Shown in pieces: positions 32,166 through 40,256 of a stretch of DNA of 64,000 nt. The DNA lies in assembly GCF_041360795.1 (NCBI RefSeq), contig NZ_JBFUPW010000001.1, positions 1,364,001 to 1,428,000 on the forward strand, read 5' to 3'. A program made the position numbers and the translations under genes. Numbering within the stretch: position 1 is the stretch's first letter; each line of letters opens with the position of its first letter. Below the pieces are notes generated by a model. It searched no databases, was not told the origin of the DNA, and was given only the letters and a program-made list of their open reading frames with translations. The stretch comes from Arthrobacter_E sp041360795 (lineage in GTDB: Bacteria > Actinomycetota > Actinomycetes > Actinomycetales > Micrococcaceae).

Positions 32166-35006
32166 ATGCCTCAAATGAGTGAGCCCCTGACTCCCGCCGA
32201 GAAGTACGCCGCGGCCAAAGCCAGGAACAGCGAGAGCAACAGCGCACTCCGGGCATTCCGGCAGACCCTCGCCTTCGAGCTCGACGACTTCCAGGTCGAC
32301 GCCTGCCGCGCTTTGGAAGAGGGCCGCGGAGTCCTGCTCGCGGCGCCGACGGGCGCCGGAAAGACCATCCTCGGTGAGTTCGCCGTCTTCTGTGCGCTGC
32401 GTCAGGGTCGGAAGGCCTTCTACACCACGCCCATCAAGGCGCTGAGCAATCAGAAATACAGCGAGCTGGCCGAGAAGTACGGCGCCGACCAGGTGGGTCT
32501 GCTCACGGGCGACACGAACATCAACGCGCACGCGCCCATCGTGGTGATGACCACCGAAGTGCTGCGGAACATGCTGTACGCCGATTCGGATGCTCTGACG
32601 GGCCTCGCCTATGTGGTCATGGACGAGGTGCACTACCTCGCCGACCGGTTCCGGGGCGCCGTCTGGGAGGAGGTCATCATCCATCTCCCGCGCGAGGTCC
32701 AGCTGGTCTCCCTGAGCGCCACCGTGTCCAACGCGGAGGAGTTCGGCGCCTGGCTGGCCGCCGTCCGAGGCGACACGGCGATCGTCGTCTCCGAGCACCG
32801 GCCCGTGCCCCTGTGGCAGCACGTGATGGCCGGGCGGCAGGTCCTGGACCTGTTCGCTGAGCCGGAACCGACCGGCGCCGAGGACGACGCCGAAGCCCCG
32901 GTTCATCTCGAGGTCAACCCTGAGCTGCTCAAGATGGTCCGCAGCCCTTCCGGCTCGTCCGGCCGCCGCGGCCCGCAGTCGGTCCGTGGCAGGAAGCGCC
33001 ACGACCGCGCTCATGGCCGGAGCGAACCGCGGACCACCGTGCCGCGGGTCTCGCGGCCGGCCGCCATCCAGGCGCTCGAATCCCGCGGGCTGCTGCCGGC
33101 GATCTACTTCATCTTCTCCCGCGCCGCCTGTGACGCCGCCGTGCAGCAGTGCGCGGCCGCCGACCTCTGGCTGACCACCGAGCGGGAACGGCAGATCATC
33201 GCCGCCCGTGTCGATCAGGCCAGCCGGGACATCCCCAGTGAAGACCTGGATGTCCTGGGCTTCTGGGCGTGGCGGGACGGTCTGCTGCGGGGTATCGCCT
33301 CGCACCACGCCGGGCTCCTGCCGGCCTTCAAGGAGACGGTCGAGGACCTCTTCGCGGAGGGCCTCGTGCGGGTCGTGTTCGCCACCGAGACGCTCGCTCT
33401 CGGCGTCAACATGCCGGCCCGCGCCGTCGTCCTGGAGAAGCTCGACAAGTTCAACGGCGAATCCCGGGTGGGCATCACCGCGGGGGAGTACACCCAGCTG
33501 ACGGGCCGCGCCGGACGGCGGGGGATCGACGTCGAAGGCCATGCCGTGGTCCTGTGGCACGAAGGCATCGATCCGCAAGCGGTGGCCGGTCTGGCCTCCA
33601 AGCGAACCTACCCCCTCAACTCGAGTTTCCGTCCCGGGTACAACATGTCCATCAACCTGCTCGCCCAGTTCGGGCGTGGCCGGTCCCGGGAGATCCTCGA
33701 GTCGTCGTTCGCGCAGTTCCAGGCGGACCGGTCCGTGGTGGACCTCGCCCGGCAGGTCCGCAGCCGCGAGGAGTCCCTCGAAGGGTACGCGGAGGCCATG
33801 CGCTGCCATCTCGGTGACTTCGAGGAATACGCCCGGCTGCGCCAGGAGCTCTCCAGCCTGGAGGGCCAGGCGGCCAAGGAGAACAAGCGGGCCGCCCGGA
33901 ACTGGATGGTGTCCTCACTCACCAAACTCATGCCCGGCGACGTCATCCACCTGGACGGTGAGCGGGTGCAGGGATACGCCGTCGTCCTCAATGCGGACAC
34001 CAACGCGCACGAGCCGCGCCCCGCGGTGCTGACCAACGATCACCAGCTGCGGCGCATCGGCCTGGGCGATCTGCAGGGTCCGGTGGACGCACTGTTCCGG
34101 GTGCGCATCGGGAAGAACTTCAACGCCAAGACGCCCAAGGACCGGCGCGCTCTGGCCTCGACCATGCGCCACGAGCTGTACAAGCGGGGCATCCTCGACG
34201 GCACGACCGGTCTCAACGGCCCCAAGGCGCGCCGTAAGGCCGAAGGGAGCAGGGACACCGAGGCACGGATCGTGCAGCTCCGCAAGGAGATGGCGGCACA
34301 CCCCTGTCACGGCTGCCATGACCGGGAGAACCATGCCCGCTGGGGCGAACGGTGGTGGCGCCTGAGGGCGGAGACCGACACGCTGCTCGCCCAGATCCAG
34401 GGCCGGACCAACACGATCGCCCGCACCTTCGACCGCCTCTGCGGTCTCCTGGAGGAATTCGGCTACCTGGAATCCCGCTACGGCAAGGAGCAGATCACCG
34501 AGACGGGCAAGCGCCTGCGCAGGATTTACGGGGACCGGGACCTTCTCATCGCCCAGGCCCTGCGGGAAGGCGCCTTCGACGATCTGGACGCCGCGGAGAT
34601 GGCGGCGTTCGTCACCGTGCTCCTGTATCAGTCCAAGCGCGACGACGGCACGGTGCCTCCGCGCATGCCGAGCATCTCGCTGGAGAGCGCGGTGGAGATC
34701 GTGGTCCGGGAATGGGAGCGCCTCTCCGAAGCGGAGAAGCGGCACAAGCTCCCGCTCACGGCCGAACCCGAGCTGCAGCTCATCTGGCCCATGTACAAAT
34801 GGGCCAAGGGACGCCGTTTGCAAGAGGTTCTGACCGGCAGCGATCTGGCCGCCGGTGACTTCGTCCGCTGGGTCCGGCAGGTCATCGACCTGCTCGATCA
34901 GATCGCGGGCGTCCCCGGTCTGGACCCGCGGGTCCAGCGCATCTGCCGCGAAGCGATCACCCGGGTCCGCCGCGGCGTGGTGTCCTATTCATCCCTGAGC
35001 GAGTGA
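32166..35006 (+). CDS. helY: Ski2/Mtr4-like DEAD/DEAH-box RNA helicase HelY
   Basis: 946 residues. Superfamily-2 helicase: Q-motif FELDDFQVDACRALE, Walker A APTGAGKT, motif Ia YTTPIKALSNQK, DEVH box VVMDEVHYL, SAT motif LSATVSN, and motifs V/VI FATETLALGVNMPAR and QLTGRAGRRGID. A linker rich in Arg/Gly (about 260-300) splits the core. The C-terminal half carries a DSHCT-type domain and a HPCHGCHDRENH segment that could bind metal. Ski2-like helicases of actinobacteria are thought to act in RNA turnover; this one follows tatC as in mycobacteria. A second in-frame ATG at 32175 is the alternative start. Confidence 0.92.
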   Translation: MPQMSEPLTPAEKYAAAKARNSESNSALRAFRQTLAFELDDFQVDACRALEEGRGVLLAAPTGAGKTILGEFAVFCALRQGRKAFYTTPIKALSNQKYSELAEKYGADQVGLLTGDTNINAHAPIVVMTTEVLRNMLYADSDALTGLAYVVMDEVHYLADRFRGAVWEEVIIHLPREVQLVSLSATVSNAEEFGAWLAAVRGDTAIVVSEHRPVPLWQHVMAGRQVLDLFAEPEPTGAEDDAEAPVHLEVNPELLKMVRSPSGSSGRRGPQSVRGRKRHDRAHGRSEPRTTVPRVSRPAAIQALESRGLLPAIYFIFSRAACDAAVQQCAAADLWLTTERERQIIAARVDQASRDIPSEDLDVLGFWAWRDGLLRGIASHHAGLLPAFKETVEDLFAEGLVRVVFATETLALGVNMPARAVVLEKLDKFNGESRVGITAGEYTQLTGRAGRRGIDVEGHAVVLWHEGIDPQAVAGLASKRTYPLNSSFRPGYNMSINLLAQFGRGRSREILESSFAQFQADRSVVDLARQVRSREESLEGYAEAMRCHLGDFEEYARLRQELSSLEGQAAKENKRAARNWMVSSLTKLMPGDVIHLDGERVQGYAVVLNADTNAHEPRPAVLTNDHQLRRIGLGDLQGPVDALFRVRIGKNFNAKTPKDRRALASTMRHELYKRGILDGTTGLNGPKARRKAEGSRDTEARIVQLRKEMAAHPCHGCHDRENHARWGERWWRLRAETDTLLAQIQGRTNTIARTFDRLCGLLEEFGYLESRYGKEQITETGKRLRRIYGDRDLLIAQALREGAFDDLDAAEMAAFVTVLLYQSKRDDGTVPPRMPSISLESAVEIVVREWERLSEAEKRHKLPLTAEPELQLIWPMYKWAKGRRLQEVLTGSDLAAGDFVRWVRQVIDLLDQIAGVPGLDPRVQRICREAITRVRRGVVSYSSLSE

Positions 35007-35043
35007 GCCAGGGGCAGAGGAAACAGGAAGTGTGAGGTCAGCA

Positions 35044-36690
35044 ATGAACGACGGACGGTCCGGCACCGCATCAGGGCTCAGGCTGTATGTCAACGGCAGC
35101 GTGTATTCGGCGGCGGACCCGTTCGCCACGGCCATGCTGGTGGACGGCGACACGGTCGCCTGGATCGGCTCGGAACAGGCGGCGCAGTCCCTCCGCGACG
35201 ACCGCATGGAGCTGATCGATCTCCGCGGGGCGCTCGTGGTGCCCGGGTTCGTGGACTCGCACGTCCATCTGACGGAGACGGGTCTGGCCCTCGCCTCCCT
35301 GGACCTGAGCACGGTCCGCTCGGCCCGTGAGCTCCTGGACGCGGTGTCCGGCGCCGCCTCCGGACTCGAAGCGGGAGCGACCGTGTTCGGGCACTCCTGG
35401 GACGAGTCCCGGTGGGTGGATTCCACGCTTCCCACGCTCGACGAGCTCGAGAGGGCCGCGGGCGGACGTCCGCTGTACCTGACGCGCATCGATGTCCATT
35501 CGGCGCTCGTCAACCGTGCTTCGCTGGCCGTGGCGGGAGACCTCACCGGACTGCGCGGGAATTCCGGCGGTTCCGTGCTGAGCCTCGAAGCCCACGCAGC
35601 GGTGCGGCAGGCCGTGCGTCGCTTCGGTTCTGTGCAGCGCGAGGAGTACCAGAAGGTGGCCCTGGACGCGGCGGCGCGTCAGGGCTATGTGGCTCTCGCC
35701 GAGATGTCCGGGCCGACCATCGCCGGGATGGACGATCTGCGGAGGGCCGTGGCCTGGAACGACGTGCCGGGCGCCGGGCCGCGGGTCCTTCCGTACTGGG
35801 GAGAGGCCGTGGAGAACGTGGAGCAGGCCAGGGCGCTGCTCGAGGAGCTCGACGTCCCCGTGCTGGGGCTGGCCGGTGATCTGAACATCGACGGCTCCCT
35901 GGGATCCCGCACGGCCCTGCTCCGCGCCGATTACACGGACGCCCCGGGCAACGCCGGATCCCAGTACCTCTCCGCGGAGGCGGCCGCGGAGCACCTCATC
36001 GCGTGCACGGAGCTGGGGCTCCAGGGCGGCTTCCACGCCATCGGCGACGGCGCACTCGACGTCGTCGTCGACGCCCTGGACCGCACCTCGGCGCGGCTGG
36101 GGGAGTCCGCCGTCCGGCGCGCGGGTCACCGCGTGGAACACGCCGAGATGCTCGACGCCGGCCACATCGCGGCGCTCGTCTCTCACTCCGTGAGTGTCAG
36201 CGCGCAGCCGGCGTTCGACGCCGCCTGGGGTGGACCCGACGGCATGTATGCCCAGCGTCTCGGTTCACGCTGGGCGTCGATGAATCCGTTCGCCGACCTC
36301 TACCGCGCCGGCGTGCCTCTGGCCTTCGGCAGCGATGCCCCGGTCACGCCGCTGCGCCCCTGGGACAGCATCCGCGCTTGCCTGGACCACCGGTCCGAGG
36401 GGCAGGGCATCTCTGCACGTGCGGCATTCGTCGGGCACACCCGGGCCGGGTGGCGCGCCGCGCGGGACTCCAACCCGCTCAACGGCCAGCTGGTCCCCGG
36501 GGCTCCTGCCAATTTCGCCGTGTGGGAGGTCGAAAGCCTCATGGTCCAGGTCGCCGACGACCGGGTGGCGTCCTGGAGCACCGACCCCCGCGCCCGCACC
36601 CCCCTGCTCCCGGCGCTGGACGGGGCCGAGCCGCGGTGCCTCCAGACCGTGTCGGAGGGCGTGGAGCTGTACCGCTCCGAGGAGATCTGA
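35044..36690 (+). CDS. Amidohydrolase family protein (YtcJ-like, Amidohydro_3)
   Basis: 548-residue metal-dependent hydrolase. The first metal-binding strand is VVPGFVDSHVHLTETG; later elements are GFHAIGDGALDVV (histidine ligand), RVEHAEMLD and the aspartate in FGSDAPVTPLRPW. The flanking beta-sandwich is formed by the N-terminal LYVNGSVYS and the C-terminal PGAPANFAVWEVE segments. Related proteins hydrolyse exocyclic amides or formyl groups; the substrate is unknown. ATG 35044 is preferred (GTGAGG upstream), with GTG 35032 as alternative. It lies 25-37 bases after helY and is probably co-transcribed. Confidence 0.85.
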   Translation: MNDGRSGTASGLRLYVNGSVYSAADPFATAMLVDGDTVAWIGSEQAAQSLRDDRMELIDLRGALVVPGFVDSHVHLTETGLALASLDLSTVRSARELLDAVSGAASGLEAGATVFGHSWDESRWVDSTLPTLDELERAAGGRPLYLTRIDVHSALVNRASLAVAGDLTGLRGNSGGSVLSLEAHAAVRQAVRRFGSVQREEYQKVALDAAARQGYVALAEMSGPTIAGMDDLRRAVAWNDVPGAGPRVLPYWGEAVENVEQARALLEELDVPVLGLAGDLNIDGSLGSRTALLRADYTDAPGNAGSQYLSAEAAAEHLIACTELGLQGGFHAIGDGALDVVVDALDRTSARLGESAVRRAGHRVEHAEMLDAGHIAALVSHSVSVSAQPAFDAAWGGPDGMYAQRLGSRWASMNPFADLYRAGVPLAFGSDAPVTPLRPWDSIRACLDHRSEGQGISARAAFVGHTRAGWRAARDSNPLNGQLVPGAPANFAVWEVESLMVQVADDRVASWSTDPRARTPLLPALDGAEPRCLQTVSEGVELYRSEEI

Positions 36691-36730
36691 AGGAAGACCC
36701 TCAGAAAAACCGGTTGACCGACCTTCCTTG

Positions 36731-36783
36731 AACCCCCTCCTGAACTGCGACGAAGCATGTCCTTGCAGTTCAAGGCCGGGGTT
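36731..36783 (+). terminator. Two-part stem-loop after the amidohydrolase gene
   Basis: Inner stem TGAACTGC (36741-36748) with GCAGTTCA (36765-36772) and outer stem AACCCC (36731-36736) with GGGGTT (36778-36783). No U-tract follows; the outer arm runs into the -35 hexamer of the next promoter. Confidence 0.4.
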
Positions 36784-36809
36784 GACAGTGAGTTCGTGGA
36801 CCGTAGAGT
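36782..36809 (+). promoter_or_regulatory. Strong orphan promoter
   Basis: Consensus TTGACA (36782-36787), 16-base spacer, TAGAGT (36804-36809). The nearest recognised gene, ppm1, starts 353 bases further on and has its own TATAAT, so the product could be a small RNA or a long leader. Confidence 0.6.
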
Positions 36810-37080
36810 TGTACATCACGGGTGGTCATGAGGTCTCTTAGGCCATCCAGCCTCATCGGCAGGACAGCTCAGGGAACCGGCCAGGCCGGAGATCCCCGCG
36901 TCACGGTGGCGGCACGTCTGAACGGGCCTGGTGGTAGCAGAAAACAGTTGTAGCGGACATGTGTGTGCCGTCTGCGACTGGTCCTTCTCCACCGGGCCCG
37001 TTCTTGTCTCAGCCGGGACCGCGACCGGGGGAGCGCCCCCGGAGGACCGGGGTTGACCGGAGGGCCTCGGGCGCGTGACT

Positions 37081-37086
37081 TATAAT
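37081..37086 (+). promoter_or_regulatory. -10 box of ppm1
   Basis: Perfect TATAAT in a GC-rich context. TTGACC at 37053-37058 is too far away (22 bases) for a standard -35. Expected transcript start is near 37093, giving a leader of about 70 bases. Confidence 0.6.
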
Positions 37087-37162
37087 GGGACTTTGCGCCC
37101 TGCCGGCACCCTCGGTGACCGAGCGGCGCGGCCAGCTGTCCCGAGCAGAATGGAAAGCCTCT

Positions 37163-37897
37163 TTGCGCGTCCTGACCATCATCCCCACGTTCAACGAACT
37201 CGAGTCCCTCCCGAAGACGCTCGCTCGGGTGCGCGCCGCGGTTCCGGCCTCCGATGTCCTCGTGGTCGATGACAACAGCCCGGACGGGACGGGACGCCTG
37301 GCGGATCAGATCGCGGCCGAGGACTCCCAGGTCAAGGTGCTGCACCGCAAGGGCAAGGAAGGGCTCGGCGCGGCGTACATCGCCGGCTTCAAGTGGGGCC
37401 TCGGCGAAGGCTATGACGTCCTGGTGGAGCTCGACGCCGACGGTTCGCACCAGCCGGAGCAGCTCCCCGAGCTTCTGACTGCCCTTGAAAACGGCGCCGA
37501 TCTGGCGATCGGCTCACGCTGGGTGCCCGGGGGAGAGGCCGTCAACTGGCCGGCTCACCGTCAGCTGATCTCCCGGTGCGGCTCCTTCTACGCGCGGACC
37601 ATGCTCGGGCTCCCGATCCGTGACCTCACCGGCGGGTACAACGCCTTCCGCGCCTCCACTCTGCGGGCCATCGATCTGGATCTCGTGGAGTCGAAGGGTT
37701 ACGGCTTCCAGGTGGACCTCAAGTGGCGTACGGCCAAGGCCGGCCTCACCATCAAGGAGGTTCCGATCACTTTCGTCGAGCGCGAGTTCGGCACCTCGAA
37801 GATGAGCGGCAACATCGTGGTGGAAGCCATGATCAACGTGACCAAGTGGGGCCTGAACGCCCGCTGGAACGCCCTCACGGGCGGCCGCAAGCGCTGA
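37163..37897 (+). CDS. ppm1: Polyprenol-phosphate mannosyltransferase (GT2)
   Basis: 244-residue GT2 enzyme that transfers mannose from GDP-mannose to polyprenyl phosphate, the donor for lipoglycans and protein O-mannosylation. VLTIIPTFNELESL opens the nucleotide-binding fold; VVDDNSPDGTG and ELDADGSHQPEQL carry the metal-binding acids; GSRWVPGG, RDLTGGYNAFR and VPITFVEREFGTSKMS are diagnostic for dolichol-phosphate mannose synthase-like proteins. No membrane domain or fused acyltransferase. The TTG start at 37163 follows GGAAAG by 6 bases. The upstream ATG at 37085 lies inside TATAAT and is rejected. Confidence 0.9.
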   Translation: MRVLTIIPTFNELESLPKTLARVRAAVPASDVLVVDDNSPDGTGRLADQIAAEDSQVKVLHRKGKEGLGAAYIAGFKWGLGEGYDVLVELDADGSHQPEQLPELLTALENGADLAIGSRWVPGGEAVNWPAHRQLISRCGSFYARTMLGLPIRDLTGGYNAFRASTLRAIDLDLVESKGYGFQVDLKWRTAKAGLTIKEVPITFVEREFGTSKMSGNIVVEAMINVTKWGLNARWNALTGGRKR

Positions 37898-37936
37898 TCC
37901 ACCAGGGCGCTGATCAACCAGCGCCGGAAGGCGCTC

Positions 37937-38016
37937 CGCTCAGGGTAGACCTCGCTCGGGGTGGACCTCGCTCAGGGTAGACCTCGCTCGGGGTGGACCC
38001 TGTTCGTGGTAGACCG
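37937..38016. repeat. Five 16-bp tandem repeats between convergent ppm1 and rbpA
   Basis: Units: CGCTCAGGGTAGACCT (37937), CGCTCGGGGTGGACCT (37953), an exact copy of the first (37969), a near copy of the second (37985) and a diverged TGTTCGTGGTAGACCG (38001). The A and B types alternate, so the basic duplication was 32 bp. It is transcribed, if at all, as the ppm1 3' end. Confidence 0.85.
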
Positions 38017-38037
38017 GAGACAGCGAACTGAGACAGA

Positions 38038-38071
38038 GGAAGGGCCGGAACCCACGGGTTCCGGCCCTTCC
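38038..38071. terminator. Bidirectional terminator, ppm1 and rbpA
   Basis: Perfect 34-bp palindrome (GGAAGGGCCGGAACCC, AC centre, GGGTTCCGGCCCTTCC). The rbpA stop is 23 bases to the right; on the minus strand A/T-rich sequence does not follow directly. Confidence 0.8.
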
Positions 38072-38093
38072 TTCATGTCGTCGTCCAGCAGTG

Positions 38094-38438
38094 TCAGCTG
38101 GCGCGTGCTCCCCGGCGTTCGCGGAGGATCTTGAGGCGGTCCTCAAGGATCTGCTCCAGCTCGGGGATGGAACGGCGTTCCAGCAGCATGTCCCAGTGGG
38201 TACGGGCGGCCTTCTCATTGACGTCGACCGGCTTCTCACCGTCCACCAGAATGGCTTCCTTGCCGGTCTTGGACGTCCAGACCGGGGGGATCTCCGCTTC
38301 GGCGGCAAAGGTCACGAAAACCTGCTCACCATCGGCGCAGCGGTACTCCACGCGCTGGCGCGGCGCCGGCTCCACACCGGATTCGCTCTCCATGCTCTGT
38401 GCGCCAAGGCGCATGCCTCGCAGGCTGCGATCGCTCAT
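38094..38438 (-). CDS. rbpA: RNA polymerase-binding protein RbpA
   Basis: 114 residues. Actinobacterial transcription factor that binds group 1/2 sigma factors and core polymerase, stabilises the open complex and raises rifampicin tolerance. RSLRGMRLGAQSMESE is the N-terminal tail, VEYRCADGEQVFVTF and AEIPPVWTSKTG form the core barrel, and ARTHWDMLLERRSIPELEQIL is the sigma-interaction domain (21 residues, about 85-105). The core lacks the zinc cysteines of the Streptomyces form, as in mycobacteria. ATG 38438 is chosen because the protein then starts MSDRSLRG; a start at 38471 is possible. Confidence 0.95.
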   Translation of the reverse strand: MSDRSLRGMRLGAQSMESESGVEPAPRQRVEYRCADGEQVFVTFAAEAEIPPVWTSKTGKEAILVDGEKPVDVNEKAARTHWDMLLERRSIPELEQILEDRLKILRERRGARAS

Positions 38439-38663
38439 TTGTTCTCCCTCGCTGACCGGGTTCCACGGCACTCACCCTGGCTTGGTGAGCCAGGGAGGAT
38501 ACCCTGTCGAATGCAACGCTTCCAGAGGGGGACTTGTTCCCGCTCCAGGGCGCAACCACCTATTTTACGGCACCGGAGCCCGTTCGCGGGCCATATGCCG
38601 CCGGCCCCGTCGAAACGGGGCCGGCTGAGCTGATCCGGCCGCGACGGTTCCGGAGGGGACGCG

Positions 38664-39590
38664 TCAGTGGCGCGGCACCCCACCGGTGGAGTCGCCGGCG
38701 TCGGGCGCCACATTGCCGAGGACGCCGCCGATGCCCTTGAGGGCCTCGCCCACCTCGCTCGGGATGATCCAGAGCTTGTTGGACGAGCCTTCGGCGAGCT
38801 TGGGAAGCGTCTGGAGGTACTGGTAGGCCAGCAGCTTCTGATCGGGACGTCCGGCGTGGATCGCGTCGAAGACCTTCTGGATGGCCTGGGCTTCACCGTC
38901 GGCCCGCAGGATGGCCGCCTTCGCATCACCCTCGGCCTTGAGGATGGCGGCCTGACGCTCACCTTCCGCGGTCAGGATCTGGGACTGCTTGGTGCCTTCC
39001 GCGGTCAGGATCGCGGCACGGCGGTCACGCTCGGCGCGCATCTGCTTCTCCATCGAGTCCTGGATGGAGAGGGGCGGATCGATGGCCTTGAGCTCGACGC
39101 GGGAGACGCGGATGCCCCAGCGGCCGGTGGCCTCGTCCAGGACACCGCGCAGCTGGCCGTTGATCTGGTCGCGGCTGGTCAGAGCCTGCTCCAGATTGAG
39201 GCCACCCACCACGTTACGGAGCGTGGTGGTGGTGAGCTGCTCGACGGCCTGGATGTAATTGGCGATCTCATAGGTGGCCGCGCGGGCGTCCGTGACCTGG
39301 AAGTACACCACGGTGTCGATGGAGACCACCAGGTTGTCCTCGGTGATGACGGGCTGCGGCGGGAAGGACACCACCTGTTCGCGGAGGTCCAGGAGCGGCA
39401 GCAGCCGGTCCACGAACGGAATGAGGATGGTCAAGCCCGGGTTCAGCGTGCGCTGGTACTTTCCGAGCCGTTCCACCACCCCGGCGCGGGCCTGCGGCAC
39501 GATCCGGACGGAGCGGATCAGCACGATCAGGACGAAGATCACCAGGGCGATCAGGAGGAAGGAGAGTACGACAGGTAAGGGATTGAACAT
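38664..39590 (-). CDS. SPFH/Band 7 membrane protein (stomatin/QmcA-like)
   Basis: 308 residues. One N-terminal membrane helix (LPVVLSFLLIALVIFVLIVLI region, about 5-25) is followed by an SPFH domain (VPQARAGVVERLGKY, LDLREQVVSFPPQPVITEDN) and a long alanine/glutamate coiled coil with three AAILxAEG-type heptad blocks (about 200-250). Such proteins form large membrane rings or scaffolds and often pair with NfeD. ATG 39590 has AAAGG upstream. The NfeD gene lies 57 bases upstream in the same direction, which supports a functional pair. Confidence 0.9.
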   Translation of the reverse strand: MFNPLPVVLSFLLIALVIFVLIVLIRSVRIVPQARAGVVERLGKYQRTLNPGLTILIPFVDRLLPLLDLREQVVSFPPQPVITEDNLVVSIDTVVYFQVTDARAATYEIANYIQAVEQLTTTTLRNVVGGLNLEQALTSRDQINGQLRGVLDEATGRWGIRVSRVELKAIDPPLSIQDSMEKQMRAERDRRAAILTAEGTKQSQILTAEGERQAAILKAEGDAKAAILRADGEAQAIQKVFDAIHAGRPDQKLLAYQYLQTLPKLAEGSSNKLWIIPSEVGEALKGIGGVLGNVAPDAGDSTGGVPRH

Positions 39591-39647
39591 CAGCAGGTGC
39601 CTTTCCTGGGTTGGCGGGACGGGCAAGCGCCTTGCCCGCTGAGAAAG

Positions 39648-40109
39648 TCAGGAAGCAGCCGTGGGCTGCTCGGGAAGTCCGACGACGGCGTGTGCGCCGT
39701 CGATGCGCAGCACCTGGACGGTGGTGCCGGTGAGGAAGCTGAGGCCGTCCGTCCTGGCACTCCAGACGTCGCCCCCGATCTTGACGAGCCCGCCCTGCGC
39801 GCTCACGGTCTCCACGACGAGGGCGGAGTCACCGATCAGCCGGTCGACATTGCTGAGGGAGTCCTTCGGCCCCTTGCGCAGATGCTTCAGCGCGATGGGC
39901 CGGACGAAGAAGATCATCAGGAGGGAGACCAGGCAGAACACGACCACTTGGAGCCAGAAAGGCGCTCCCGCGAGGGCGACGAAGAGGGTCACCAGGGAAG
40001 AGCCGGCCATCATGAGGAAGATCAGGTCGAGGCTGAGGAGCTCGATCACCCCGAAGACCAGCAACGTGACGAGCCAGAGGGCCCAGAGATTGTCGATGAG
40101 CCAGTCCAT
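39648..40109 (-). CDS. NfeD family membrane protein
   Basis: 153 residues: three to four hydrophobic segments (about 5-75) and a C-terminal OB-fold (LIGDSALVVETVSAQGG, VKIGGDVWSAR, VQVLRIDGAHAVV), the short NfeD1b type. Partners of SPFH proteins in membrane organisation. ATG 40109 is preceded by AAAGGGGTGG. Forms an operon with the SPFH gene downstream; the upstream 147 bases to rlmA hold no recognised element. Confidence 0.88.
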   Translation of the reverse strand: MDWLIDNLWALWLVTLLVFGVIELLSLDLIFLMMAGSSLVTLFVALAGAPFWLQVVVFCLVSLLMIFFVRPIALKHLRKGPKDSLSNVDRLIGDSALVVETVSAQGGLVKIGGDVWSARTDGLSFLTGTTVQVLRIDGAHAVVGLPEQPTAAS

Positions 40110-40256
40110 CGTGCCACCCCTTTGCTGTGGGTGAGACCAACGCCTCCTTCGGCGACGACTCCCCACGATCGTTTAAGCCATCCTAGTCACACCAGGCTCC
40201 CGGGGCCCTCTCGCGGGGGTCACGATGTGCGTTTCCGTGTCGGGAGGTCTGCCTGC

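Larger units (their letters stand above)
36691..37162 (+). other. 472-bp intergenic region with stem-loop, orphan promoter and ppm1 leader
   Basis: From left to right: a two-part stem-loop (36731-36783), a near-consensus promoter (36782-36809), about 230 bases of GC-rich sequence with short hairpins, including CCGGGGG/CCCCCGG around AGCG at 37025-37042, and the ppm1 -10 box at 37081. A 41-codon frame opens with ATG at 36828 and stops at 36951-36953, but its codon choice is not convincing. No known RNA family is recognised. Confidence 0.6.

Noticed and set aside
37085..37162. ATG 37085 as the ppm1 start
   Set aside because: It lies inside the TATAAT box; TTG 37163 has a ribosome site and gives the family-length protein.
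37937..38016. CRISPR array
   Set aside because: Units are 16 bp in direct tandem with no spacers, and no cas genes are present.
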